Assembly: GCA_035468175.1 (NCBI GenBank)
Contig: DATITC010000172.1
Location: forward strand, 1 to 64,000
Direction of reading: 5' to 3'
Length of the DNA stretch: 64,000 bases
DNA from: JAVEDQ01 sp035468175
Lineage (GTDB): Bacteria > Actinomycetota > Actinomycetes > Frankiales > Frankiaceae
Position 1 is the first letter of the stretch, and each line of letters starts with the position of its first letter. Shown one piece after another: positions 49,575 through 58,081 of the stretch. The notes below the pieces were generated by a model that worked only from the letters and a program-made list of their open reading frames with translations, did no database searches and was not told where the DNA came from. The position numbers and the translations under genes are program-made.

Positions 49575-50963
49575 GTGACCGACAGTCGGAGGCGCTCCAC
49601 AGCCGATCCGCTCCTCCCTGGTGGTCTGCTGCTTCCCGCCGACCAGGCAACCGTTCTTGACCGGGAGGCAGCGGGCTGGCCCGAGCTGGCCCTTTCCGCA
49701 CGTGAGCTCTCCGGGCTTGAGCTGCGGCTGAGCCTGCCGGGAGTCGATCTCGGTGCCTTCGATCTGCCGGCGCCAGCCGGGACGGAGGTCGGGCAGCAGC
49801 TGGCGCTGCGGGATTCGGAAGGTTTGCTCCTGGCAACCCTCCTCGTCGACGCGGTCGACGACGGACGGGTGAGCGGCGAGATCCGCGGAGTGCGGCTGCC
49901 GTCACACCCGGACGTCGCGGCGCTTCGACGCACCCCGGGGGCTCTGGTCGCCGAACTCGACCGGCGGCGGTGGTCGTCGGTGCACACGGTCGTGACGTCG
50001 CGCCCGCTCTTCCAGCCGGACCTCGACCGGCTGGCTGCCGCCCTGCATCGGTCGCAGGTGGACGGCATCGTCGTCGCCCTGCTGGCCGGCGGCGTCGAGG
50101 CAACCGACCTGGAGCACCATGCACGCCTCGCCGCCCTCGACGCGGGCCTGTCGACATTGCCCGAGGAGCGGGTGCTGCTAACGGTCCTGCCGCTGGAGCG
50201 TGCGGCGTCGGCTGAGGTTCGGCGGCGCGTCGCCATCGGCTACCGGCTTGCCGGTTCCGAGGGTCGGACCGTCGAGGTGGAGCCGGCCGCGGGGTCGCCC
50301 TCCGATGAGGCGGTGCGGCGGGTGCTCGACTCCGCCGAGACGGGGGAGGCCGCCGGTACTCCAGGGCCGCAGGCCGTGCTGGCCGCACTCCGTCGGACCC
50401 ACCGGCCGCGTATCCGGCAGGGGTTCACCGTCTTCTTCACCGGCCTGTCGGGAAGCGGGAAGTCGACGGTGGCCGGGTTGCTCGCGGTACGGCTGCTGGA
50501 GCTGACCGACCGCAGCGTCCTGCTGCTCGACGGCGATCGGGTACGCCGCCACCTCACCGCTGGCCTCGGGTTCTCGAAGGCCGACCGGACGACGAACGTG
50601 CGCCGCATCGGCTGGACCGCCGCCCAGGTCAGCGCCGCCGGCGGTATCACGGTCTGTGCGCCTATCGCGCCCTACGACAGCACCCGGCGTGAGGTGCGCA
50701 CGATGGTCGAGGGCATCTCACCTACCGCGGGGTTCGTCCTCGTGCACATCGCCACGCCGCTGGAGGAGTGTGAGCGCCGGGACCGCAAGGGCCTCTACGC
50801 CAGGGCTCGCGCCGGCGAACTACCCGAGTTCACCGGCATCTCCGACCCGTACGAGGTCCCCAAGGACGCGGAGGTCGTCGCCGACACCACCGGCCGGGAG
50901 CCGGTGGCGGTTGTCGAGCAGGTCGTCCAGCACCTGCGCGAAGCGGGTTACCTGAACGACTGA
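49575..50963 (+). CDS. cysC: Adenylyl-sulfate kinase with degenerate ATP-sulfurylase-like N-domain
   Basis: 462 residues from a GTG. The C-terminal 175 residues are a full APS kinase: FFTGLSGSGKSTVAGLL (P-loop near residue 290), LLDGDRVRRHLTAGLGFSKADRTTNVRRIGW, GITVCAPIAPYDSTRREVR and VHIATPLEECERRDRKGLY. The N-terminal 280 residues look like a bacterial ATP-sulfurylase (PUA-like part then VVTSRPLFQPDLDRLAAAL) but lack the FQTRNPxHRAH catalytic motif, so they probably do not make APS. CysC phosphorylates APS to PAPS. Divergent from cysQ with the starts about 30 bp apart. Confidence 0.9.
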   Translation: MTDSRRRSTADPLLPGGLLLPADQATVLDREAAGWPELALSARELSGLELRLSLPGVDLGAFDLPAPAGTEVGQQLALRDSEGLLLATLLVDAVDDGRVSGEIRGVRLPSHPDVAALRRTPGALVAELDRRRWSSVHTVVTSRPLFQPDLDRLAAALHRSQVDGIVVALLAGGVEATDLEHHARLAALDAGLSTLPEERVLLTVLPLERAASAEVRRRVAIGYRLAGSEGRTVEVEPAAGSPSDEAVRRVLDSAETGEAAGTPGPQAVLAALRRTHRPRIRQGFTVFFTGLSGSGKSTVAGLLAVRLLELTDRSVLLLDGDRVRRHLTAGLGFSKADRTTNVRRIGWTAAQVSAAGGITVCAPIAPYDSTRREVRTMVEGISPTAGFVLVHIATPLEECERRDRKGLYARARAGELPEFTGISDPYEVPKDAEVVADTTGREPVAVVEQVVQHLREAGYLND

Positions 50964-50967
50964 CGTG

Positions 50968-52512
50968 TCAGTAGGCGCCACGCCGGCGGAGAACGGCGGC
51001 GAAAGTCCGCCAGCAGATGAGGAAGTCGAGGGCGAGCGACCAGTTCTCGACATAGTGCAGGTCGAGACGTACCGCCTCGTCCCAGGGCAGTTCGGAACGG
51101 CCGCTGATCTGCCACAGACCGGTCAGGCCGGGCTTTACGAGCAGTCGGCGGCTGACGTCACCGCCGTAGCGCTCGACCTCGGACGGCAGCGGCGGTCGCG
51201 GCCCGACCAGTGACATCTGACCGAGTACCACGTTGAGAAGCTGCGGGAGCTCGTCCAACGAGAACCGGCGAATCCACTTGCCGATCGAGGTGACCCGAGG
51301 GTCCTCCCGCATCTTGAACAGCAGTCCGTCCGAGTTCTCGTTCTGGGCGGCGAGCTCGGTGACCTCACGCTCGGCCCCGGACCGCATGCTGCGGAACTTG
51401 AACATCGTGAAGTGTGAGCCATGCGCCCCGACCCGGACCTGGCGGAACAGAGCCGGCCCCCGGCTGGTCAGCCGGACGATCGCGGCGATGCCGAGAATCA
51501 GTGGGCTCAGCATCAGCAGCGCGATCAGCGCGACCGAGCGATCGATGGTGGCCTTGACGATGCGGCGGGCACCGCGAAACTCGGGCTGCTCGATGTGTAG
51601 CAGCGGCAGGCCGGCCACCGGGCGGATGTGGATCCGGGGACCTGCGATGTCGGTCAGCTGGGGGGCGACGACGACGGTCACACCGCTGCCCTCGAGCCGC
51701 CAGGACAAGCGGCGGAGCTCGGACTGACTGAAGTCCGACCAGGCCGCGACGGCGACGGTGTCGGCTGAGGTGACCCGGAGGGCCTCGACGACCTGGGCCG
51801 AGGTCCCGATAACGGGCACGCCTTCGATAGTCCGCCCGGAGCAGCGCGTCACGCAGGCGGCGACGACCTCGAAGCCCGCCTCGGCGTGCCGGCGGACCTG
51901 CCGAATCAGTTCCGCGGCGGCTCGCTCGGTGCCGGCGACGATGACCCGGTGCTGGAATGCGGAACCCTCACGCCGGGCCCGGCCGAGCATGTCGCGGGCC
52001 ACCCGGCGGCATGTCAAGGCGATAACCGTGGCCAGCGGCAAGGCCAGAAACAGGTAGCCGCGAGCCAACCGGTTGCCCAGGGCGAACGCGACGATCGCGA
52101 TGACGGCGCCGTAGCGCAGCGAGGCCTCGAGTGAGCGGCGGTACTCGTCGGCACCGGCCCCGAGGAAGCGCGGCTCGTAACCGCGGTTGGCGCCCGCGAA
52201 CGTGACGAAGCCGAGCGGAAATAGCAGCGTGACGACGAGGTAGGAGGTGGAGAAGTTGTCGCCGAAGCGGGCGGCCAGGGCCAGCGTCGCGGCGAACAGC
52301 GACCCGACGAGGTCGACGGCGATGAGCCCGCGGGCGTAGCGACGCAGCCAGTCGGGGGTGCCGGAGAGGTCCCGCACCTCGGTGCGGCGAGCGAGTTCAG
52401 CGAGGTATTCGGCTCGGTCGCTGGCACGCCGCCCCGGGTTGGGCATCGGCGTCTGCGTCGCCTTGCGTCGGTCCACGAACGCGGTTCGCGGCTGCGGTGG
52501 CGCCTCCGTCAC
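50968..52512 (-). CDS. Polyprenyl glycosylphosphotransferase (sugar transferase)
   Basis: 514 residues from a GTG. About four N-terminal membrane helices and a CoA-binding-like domain (HRVIVAGTERAAAELIRQVRR) precede a membrane hairpin (SVALIALLMLSPLILGIAAIVRLTSRGPALFRQVRVGAHGSHFTMFKFRSM) and the transferase domain (SLDELPQLLNVVLGQMSLVGPRPPLPSEVERY...KPGLTGLWQISGRS). This family (WcaJ/CpsE) puts the first sugar phosphate on undecaprenyl phosphate for exopolysaccharide. The GT4/GT9 pair lies 6 kb away; a large non-coding gap lies upstream. Confidence 0.93.
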   Translation of the reverse strand: MTEAPPQPRTAFVDRRKATQTPMPNPGRRASDRAEYLAELARRTEVRDLSGTPDWLRRYARGLIAVDLVGSLFAATLALAARFGDNFSTSYLVVTLLFPLGFVTFAGANRGYEPRFLGAGADEYRRSLEASLRYGAVIAIVAFALGNRLARGYLFLALPLATVIALTCRRVARDMLGRARREGSAFQHRVIVAGTERAAAELIRQVRRHAEAGFEVVAACVTRCSGRTIEGVPVIGTSAQVVEALRVTSADTVAVAAWSDFSQSELRRLSWRLEGSGVTVVVAPQLTDIAGPRIHIRPVAGLPLLHIEQPEFRGARRIVKATIDRSVALIALLMLSPLILGIAAIVRLTSRGPALFRQVRVGAHGSHFTMFKFRSMRSGAEREVTELAAQNENSDGLLFKMREDPRVTSIGKWIRRFSLDELPQLLNVVLGQMSLVGPRPPLPSEVERYGGDVSRRLLVKPGLTGLWQISGRSELPWDEAVRLDLHYVENWSLALDFLICWRTFAAVLRRRGAY

Positions 52513-53281
52513 GCTGAGTCCCCCCTGTCTGACTCCGACCCGTTCGAGCGGCGAGCCCGATGGTTCGGGACCGCTCCGATCACGCTGGGTGATCGGTGCG
52601 GCTGCTCCCTCTGTGAATTCTTACTGCAAAGAACGATTCCTGCAGGGGAAACGTGATGACACCGGCCCAGTGATAGCAATTGGTAACCCGCACGCCATCC
52701 TGCCCCTCCGTTTCACCCTTGGCCACGCTCTGGTGACCACGTCCCCTCGACCCGGTGTGCGCCACCACCATCGCGACACCCTCTACGGCTTCCCCTGCTG
52801 TATCGGCAGGTGCAGCCGAAGATGGGCCTCAACTCACCCATCTGGACTAGTCGCGGGACCGAGCACGGGCAACGACGGGCCTTGAAGACCGGACGAATCG
52901 GGACCTCTCGGGCATCACCACCGTCGCCACGCAATCCCGTCGGCACCGCCCGCCCCATGATCGTCGCCGTACCCGCGGATGATCTTCCCGACGGGGAGCC
53001 ATACCCCCCGACCATCGCCACTCGGCCGTACCGCACGCCCGGTCAGAGTCTGCGGCGCCCCTGCCACGGTCGGATCGCGCTCACCCATCGCGCTTCACAC
53101 CCGGTGGCGTTTCCGTCTCGGCCGGCCATTGGCGAGCCCCTTTCGAACCCGCGGACCCCGCAATTCGGGCCCGCCCGTTCCCACCGGGATCGACCACGGG
53201 CGCGGACCGGGCCCGCGCAACAAGCACGCCAGTACAGCCCTGCAACCGGTTACCGTGGGTGACGAGTCGGGGGGCTTGCCT
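52513..53281. other. Long intergenic region, 769 bp
   Basis: No reading frame with protein-like composition was found on either strand. The segment about 52600-52700 is distinctly AT-richer (gtgaattcttactgcaaagaacgattcctgc) and probably holds the promoter and leader of the minus-strand sugar-transferase gene. The rest is GC-rich with only scattered short palindromes. Noncoding RNA cannot be excluded. Confidence 0.45.
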
Positions 53282-53503
53282 ATGAGGATCATCGCTGCGG
53301 TAGTCACGGTCGGCGTCGCGCTCGGCCTGTTCGGTTGTTCGGTGCACCGCTCGAGTGGGGCTGACCTCGGCGATGCTGTCCTGACGCCGGTGTTTGCGCT
53401 CAGCTACGACGACTACCGGGCCCAGCTCCAGAACTCGTCGTGGTGCTCGGACGACAGTGACCGGCAACGACACCGCGGTACTCAAGCCCGACGCTGCGAC
53501 TGA
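53282..53503 (+). CDS. Small putative lipoprotein, possibly truncated
   Basis: 73 residues from ATG. MRIIAAVVTVGVALGLFGC is a lipoprotein signal peptide with lipobox LFGC, so Cys19 would be lipidated. The following 35 residues (SSGADLGDAVLTPVFALSYDDYRAQLQNSSWC) are plausible, but the last 18 (DSDRQRHRGTQARRCD) are Arg-rich and look out of frame; a frame change near 53455 gives TGNDTAVLKPDAATD. It may be a broken or partly decayed exopolysaccharide-linked gene. Function unknown. Confidence 0.45.
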   Translation: MRIIAAVVTVGVALGLFGCSVHRSSGADLGDAVLTPVFALSYDDYRAQLQNSSWCSDDSDRQRHRGTQARRCD

Positions 53504-53705
53504 TGGCCTGCGGTCGCCCGCTTGCACTGGGCCCCGCCGAAGCCACTCCCGACGCAGAACGCTCGGGTCTAGCGTGTTGCCCGCCCTCGCGCTTCCCCGG
53601 CCCGAGGCGAACTCGGAAACTGGGCTCGCATGAAGATCAGAGCGGCAGCAGTCGACGGACCGGACCGACGAGACTGACCTGCCGGCACGGGAGCGCCACC
53701 GGGAC

Positions 53706-54749
53706 TCAGCTCGACGCGTCGCCTGCGCTTTCGCTGACCGAGCGGCGGGCCCGGCTCGGCTGCACCCGCATCGGCTCCCCCGGCATCTTCGGGAACTGCG
53801 GCGGATAGGGCGCGTCCCCCAAGCCGTGGTCCCGCTCGTCCCGATCGGCCATCTCGAGCAGCGCGCCCAGGTCGCCGACCGCGTCCTCCATGCCGGCGTG
53901 CAGGTCGCCGAGTGCCACGAATCGAGCCGGCATCGTGGCCATGGTGAAGTCTTCGATCTCCGCGTCCGGCACCTCGTCCCACGTCAGCGGAGCGGACACC
54001 GTCGCCGTCGGGCGGGCACGCACGCTGTAGGCGGAAGCGATCGTCTGATCCCGCGCCATCCGGTTGTAGTCGAGGAAGACCCGCTCGCCGCGCTCCTCCT
54101 TCCACCACGCCACCGTGGCGATGTCCGGTCGACGACGCGCCACCTCGCGGCCGAGAGCCAGCGCGGAACGGCGACCCTCCAGGAACCCGTGCCGCGGCGC
54201 CACCCGCACGTAGATGTGGATGCCTTTGCTGCCGCTGGTCTTTGGCCAGGAGACCAGGCCGAGCTCGTCGAGCACCTCGCGGACGACGAGCGCGACCGCG
54301 CGGACCTCGGCCCAGCCGGTCCCGGGCTGCGGGTCGAGGTCGATGCGCAGCTCGTCGGGGCTCTCCGGGTCGGCGCGCCGGGACGGCCACGGGTGGAAGT
54401 CGAGGGTGCCGAGGTTGCCGGCCCAGGCCAGGGCCGCCGGATGCGTCACGCACAGCTCGTCGGCGTGCCGCCCGGACGGGAAGTCGACCCGCGCCGTCTC
54501 GAGCCAGTCCGGCCGCCGGTCCGGCACCCGCTTCTGGTAGATCGCCTCGGCGTCGGCGCCGTCCGGATGTCGCTTCAGGACGCACGGCCGCTCGTACAGC
54601 GCACGCACCAGCCCGTCGGAGACGGCGAGGAAGTACTCGACGAGATGCAGCTTCGTCTCGCCACGGGCCGAGAAATAGACCTTGTCCGGGTTGGTCACCC
54701 GGACGGGCACACCGTCCACGTCGAGCTCGACAAACGGCGAGGCAGCCAT
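53706..54749 (-). CDS. LigD-type polymerase/primase (PrimPol) domain protein
   Basis: 347 residues. Archaeo-eukaryotic primase motifs are present: ELRIDLDPQPG (metal-binding D-x-D), TSGSKGIHIYVRV (motif II, Ser/His), and ASAYSVRARPTATVSAPLTWDEV. Stand-alone LigD-PolDom/Prim-PolC proteins insert ribonucleotides at gaps and breaks. The partner ligase LigC is 7 kb away on the other strand. No Ku gene is in the window. The C-terminus is extended by about 30 low-complexity residues. Confidence 0.92.
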   Translation of the reverse strand: MAASPFVELDVDGVPVRVTNPDKVYFSARGETKLHLVEYFLAVSDGLVRALYERPCVLKRHPDGADAEAIYQKRVPDRRPDWLETARVDFPSGRHADELCVTHPAALAWAGNLGTLDFHPWPSRRADPESPDELRIDLDPQPGTGWAEVRAVALVVREVLDELGLVSWPKTSGSKGIHIYVRVAPRHGFLEGRRSALALGREVARRRPDIATVAWWKEERGERVFLDYNRMARDQTIASAYSVRARPTATVSAPLTWDEVPDAEIEDFTMATMPARFVALGDLHAGMEDAVGDLGALLEMADRDERDHGLGDAPYPPQFPKMPGEPMRVQPSRARRSVSESAGDASS

Positions 54750-54759
54750 GCGCGGCAGC

Positions 54760-55431
54760 CTAATCGGGAGTGTCGACCGGGTCCTGTTCGGGCGAGGCCC
54801 GCCGTGCGAGCCAGTAAGTGACGGCGAGACCCACCGCGAACAGCGGCCACCCCATCGCGATCTTCGCGGTGGCGAGCCAGCCCACGCTGTCGTTGAGGTA
54901 CAGCACCCCCTGGACGACGGCGCGGACCGCGAAGATGAACCCCCACAGCACCGTCGCGACCGCCATCGCGCGCCGCAGGGGCCGGGAGGACCGCCAGTGG
55001 GCGTACTTGGGGTCCAGCGCCGCCAGCAGGTACCCGACGTAGGGGCGCCCGACGACCAGGGACACCACCGCGAGCACCGCCAGCGCAGCCTGGTAGAGGA
55101 TGCCGGGGAGGAAGAACCCGGAGGCGTGCCCGGTCCGGGCCGCGACCAGCGCGGCGAGCGCGACGCCGAAGAAGCCGGCGATCGCCTGCTGCAGCGTCTC
55201 CTTGCGGTAGAGCCGGATGACGACGAGCGCGACCCCGACCGCTACCGCGGCAATGATTGCCACCCGCAGTCCGCCGAGAGCGTCGGCGATCACGAACACG
55301 ATCGCCGGGAGGCCACTGTCGATCAGCCCCCGGGGGCCACCGATCGCCTCGGCCAGCATCGTCTTCTGCGGCCGCTCGTCCCCGTCGGGAGCCGCCGGGT
55401 CCGGCGGGGCGGGCGCCATGTCGCCGGTCAA
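54760..55431 (-). CDS. DUF3159 family membrane protein
   Basis: 223 residues with about five to six membrane helices. The family blocks AEAIGGPRGLIDSGLPAIVFVIADALGG and RLYRKETLQQAIAGFFGVALAALVAARTGHASGFFLPGIL are clear. It overlaps the stop of the OB-fold gene (ATGA), so the two are coupled. In other actinomycetes the pair stands near DUF3710, dut and Trk potassium genes. Function unknown. Confidence 0.9.
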   Translation of the reverse strand: MTGDMAPAPPDPAAPDGDERPQKTMLAEAIGGPRGLIDSGLPAIVFVIADALGGLRVAIIAAVAVGVALVVIRLYRKETLQQAIAGFFGVALAALVAARTGHASGFFLPGILYQAALAVLAVVSLVVGRPYVGYLLAALDPKYAHWRSSRPLRRAMAVATVLWGFIFAVRAVVQGVLYLNDSVGWLATAKIAMGWPLFAVGLAVTYWLARRASPEQDPVDTPD

Positions 55432-55814
55432 GCAGCTGGCGAATGGGTGGCGAGCAGCTCATAACGGGGGTTGTAGATGATGCTCTGGCCTTCGCGCTCG
55501 GTGATCCGGCCGCGCAGCACCATCGCCTTGCCGGTCTCGATGCCACAGATGCGCCGACGGCCGAGGAAGATCGCGGTGACCGACCCGGTGCCGTCCCAGA
55601 TCTCGGCCTCCAGGCTGGGAGCACCGGCCAGCGACTTGAGCGTCACCGACTTGACGGTTCCGCTGACGCAGACGTGCCGGCGAAGACTGCAGGACTTGAC
55701 CGGCGTCGCGCCGACCTCCTGGACCTGGTCCTGGAGCTCCTCCGCCTCGAGCACGCTCTCGTCACACGTCAGCCGATGCATCTTCCGGCCGAACCACCCT
55801 CGGTTCTCGCCCAT
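55428..55814 (-). CDS. OB-fold nucleic-acid binding domain protein
   Basis: 128 residues from ATG 55814, six bases after GGAGG; an in-frame ATG at 55820 is too close to that site. The OB-fold covers about 40-125: HVCVSGTVKSVTLKSLAGAPSLEAEIWDGTGSVTAIFLGRRRICGIETGKAMVLRGRITEREGQSIIYNPRYELL. Such small OB proteins, related to the RecG/aspartyl-tRNA OB type, are conserved with DUF3159 and DUF3710. DNA or RNA binding is likely; the exact role is unknown. Confidence 0.85.
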   Translation of the reverse strand: MGENRGWFGRKMHRLTCDESVLEAEELQDQVQEVGATPVKSCSLRRHVCVSGTVKSVTLKSLAGAPSLEAEIWDGTGSVTAIFLGRRRICGIETGKAMVLRGRITEREGQSIIYNPRYELLATHSPAA

Positions 55815-55907
55815 CGCCATCCTCCGCGTTCCACTACCAGGGCCTTCCAGTGTGCTCCCCCGCGACCACCGCGCGGACCGGGGCCGCCACTTCCGACTCC
55901 CAGGATT

Positions 55908-56756
55908 ATGAACAGCATGCCGGTTGTGGACATGCCCGCGAGCGAGACGGGCGTCACCCTGTCCGTCCGCATCGACCGCGGTGGCGACGACGAGAGGCCG
56001 CCGCTGGGCGAATCGGGGCGCACCGCGGTCCTCGCGCACGGCGCCGGTTCCTCCGGTGAGTTCGTCCAGCGGGCGTTCGGTCCGCCGCTGCGCGCCGCCG
56101 GCTGGTGCCTGGTCTCCTACGACCTGCGGGGGCACGGACGCAGCTCCCCGGTCCGGGATCCGGCTCGGCTCGGCCTGGACCGGCACGTGCAGGACCTGCT
56201 CACGGTGGCCGACCGCGTCGGGGCGACGATGCTCGGCGGGGTCTCCATGGGGGCGCACGCCGCCGTGCTCGCGGCGCTCGACCAGCGGGCGCCGCCGAAC
56301 CTCGTCGGCCTGCTGCTGGCGCTGCCGGCGTGGACCGGGGAACCGGAGGCGGTCGCCGCAGCGAACGCGGTCCAGGCGGCCGAGTTGCGCGCGGTGGGGA
56401 CGTCTGCGGTGCTCACGCGGGTCTGCCGGGATCACCCCGGGTGGGTGGCTGACGAACTCGCGATGAGTTGGCCGGCCCACGACCAGACAGCTTTCGCCTC
56501 GGTGCTGGACGCGCTGGCGATGTCGTCCGCGCCGACCGACGCCGACCTCGGTCAGCTGCCGATGCCAGTCGGCCTGGTAGCGCTCGACGACGATCCGATG
56601 CACCCGGCCGCCGTCGCCGAACGCTGGAGCCGAGCAATCCCCCGCGCCGAGCTGGAGCACGTCGGCTTCGACCTACCGGCCGGGGATCGCGCCGTGCTCG
56701 GCCGGGCCGCGCTGGCGGCCTGGGATCGCGCGAGGTCGCTCAGCGGGACGGGGTGA
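55908..56756 (+). CDS. Alpha/beta-fold hydrolase
   Basis: 282 residues from ATG 55908 with a CCAGGA site. Oxyanion-hole segment VLAHGAGSSGEFVQRAF, nucleophile elbow GGVSMGAHAAVLA (Ser), acid in LVALDDDPMHP and a candidate His in LEHVGFD. Small esterase/thioesterase-like hydrolase with unknown substrate. It is the only plus-strand gene within the DUF3159/OB/DUF3710/dut block, and its stop lies in a tandem repeat derived from the end of DUF3710. Confidence 0.85.
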   Translation: MNSMPVVDMPASETGVTLSVRIDRGGDDERPPLGESGRTAVLAHGAGSSGEFVQRAFGPPLRAAGWCLVSYDLRGHGRSSPVRDPARLGLDRHVQDLLTVADRVGATMLGGVSMGAHAAVLAALDQRAPPNLVGLLLALPAWTGEPEAVAAANAVQAAELRAVGTSAVLTRVCRDHPGWVADELAMSWPAHDQTAFASVLDALAMSSAPTDADLGQLPMPVGLVALDDDPMHPAAVAERWSRAIPRAELEHVGFDLPAGDRAVLGRAALAAWDRARSLSGTG

Positions 56757-56802
56757 TCAGCGCGTACCGGTGATCAGCGGGTCTCGGTGATCAGCGCGTC
56801 TC
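56752..56802. repeat. Three tandem 17-bp repeats carrying stops for both convergent genes
   Basis: GGTGATCAGCGCGTACC and two near-copies (56769, 56786), plus a partial fourth, span the meeting point of the alpha/beta hydrolase and DUF3710 genes. Each unit contains TGATCA, a stop codon on both strands; the hydrolase uses the one in the first unit and DUF3710 the one in the third. They probably arose by duplication of the DUF3710 3' end. Confidence 0.85.
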
Positions 56803-57621
56803 GGTGATCGTGGGCCCGGGACCGAGCTGGTCCAGATCATTCGCGTCCTGCTCCCCCTGGGCGGCCGCCTCGGCCTCGGCCGCTTCGACCGCTTCCTTCG
56901 GCAGGCGCAGCGGCAGCGGATCGCGGATCGGCATCGCATCGGTCCCGCGGACGACGACGGTGCCGGCGAGCACGCTCAGCAGGAGCTCGGCCGCCTCCGG
57001 GTCGATGGCGGCGGGACCGGTGAGCAGTGCCCGCATGAACCAGCGACGACGGTCGATGCCGAGAAAGCGGGCCGGGGCGAGCTGCCCGGGCGCACCAGTC
57101 GGGACGTGCGCGGCGAGTTCGATGCCGTAAAGCCCCTCGACCTCCTCGGCCGCGCCTCCCGTGGTACTCACGGACCCCAGGATCTCGGCGCGCACCTCGT
57201 CCCAGATCCCGCTCGACTTCGGCGCCGCGAAGGCCCCGATCTGCATGATGTTGGGCCCCTCGACCAGCAGGACCTGGCCGAGCTCGCCCGCTTCGTTGAC
57301 CTCGAGCCGCAGCTCAACGCCGTCGACGATCGGCACCCGTAGCGCGCCGAGGTCGACGCGAGCGATGTCGTCGTCGGGGGCGTCGCCCTCGTCGAACGGA
57401 CCCTCCGGCGCGTCCGGAGCCGGTCCGGACCGCAGGCTCGGGGTTGCGATGGGTACCGCCCCGCCGGCGGGGTCGAGCTCCCCGTCCGAGACGCCGTCCT
57501 CGAGTGGGCCGGCATCGATCTCGCCGTCCGTCTCGAGATCGCCCTCGGTCTCGAGGTCGGTGTCGACCGCGACACCGTCCTCGTCCAGATCCGTCTGCTC
57601 CTTGCGCCTACGCCGGAACAT
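56791..57621 (-). CDS. DUF3710 family protein
   Basis: 276 residues from ATG 57621 with GGAGG. A basic start (MFRRRRKEQ) is followed by a 75-residue acidic, repetitive region (LETEGDLETDGEID), then the DUF3710 domain (IARVDLGALRVPIVDGVELRLEVNEAGELGQVLLVEGPNIMQIGAFAAPKSSGIWDEVRAEI...RWFMRALLTGPAAIDPEAAELLLSVLAGTVVVRG). The start overlaps the dut 3' end by 14 bp. Function unknown. Confidence 0.88.
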   Translation of the reverse strand: MFRRRRKEQTDLDEDGVAVDTDLETEGDLETDGEIDAGPLEDGVSDGELDPAGGAVPIATPSLRSGPAPDAPEGPFDEGDAPDDDIARVDLGALRVPIVDGVELRLEVNEAGELGQVLLVEGPNIMQIGAFAAPKSSGIWDEVRAEILGSVSTTGGAAEEVEGLYGIELAAHVPTGAPGQLAPARFLGIDRRRWFMRALLTGPAAIDPEAAELLLSVLAGTVVVRGTDAMPIRDPLPLRLPKEAVEAAEAEAAAQGEQDANDLDQLGPGPTITETR

Positions 57622-58081
57622 CGTCGCCTCCCTCGAAGCCACCCGTGGAACCGAACCCTCCGTTGCCCCGCAGCGACTCCGGCAACTCCTCGACCGTGCG
57701 GAAGACCGCCTGCTCGACCCGCTGAATGATCAGCTGGCCGATGCGGTCGCCCCGCCGGACGCGTATCGCCTCAGACCTGTCGGTGTTGAGCAGTACCACC
57801 TGGATCTGCCCCCGGTAGCCGGCGTCGATCGTGCCCGGTGCGTTCACCAGGGTCACCCCGTGCCGGGCGGCGAGTCCACTGCGGGGATGGACGAAGGCCG
57901 CATAGCCGACCGGCAGCGCGATCGCGAGGCCGGTCGGAAGCACTGCCCGCTCCCCGGGTCCGAGTTCCGCATCAACAGCGCTGACCAGGTCCGCACCGGC
58001 ATCACCGGGGTGCGCGTAGGTCGGCACCGGCAGTTCCGGGTCCAACTGCTGGACGAGGATCTCGAGCGGTTGGCCGGTCAC
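57608..58081 (-). CDS. dut: dUTP diphosphatase
   Basis: 157 residues from a GTG coupled to the thioesterase stop (GTGA); the open frame continues upstream only as a shadow. All five trimeric dUTPase motifs are seen: AHPGDAGADLVSA, PRSGLAARHGVTLVN, GTIDAGYRGQIQVVLLN, RRGDRIGQLII and RGNGGFGSTGG. It hydrolyses dUTP to dUMP, keeping uracil out of DNA and feeding thymidylate synthesis. It lies in an operon with DUF3710, as in many actinomycetes. Confidence 0.96.
   Translation of the reverse strand: MTGQPLEILVQQLDPELPVPTYAHPGDAGADLVSAVDAELGPGERAVLPTGLAIALPVGYAAFVHPRSGLAARHGVTLVNAPGTIDAGYRGQIQVVLLNTDRSEAIRVRRGDRIGQLIIQRVEQAVFRTVEELPESLRGNGGFGSTGGFEGGDDVPA

Noticed and set aside
52513..53281. Riboswitch or structured RNA in the long gap
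   Set aside because: I looked for known riboswitch cores and found no convincing conserved stem pattern.
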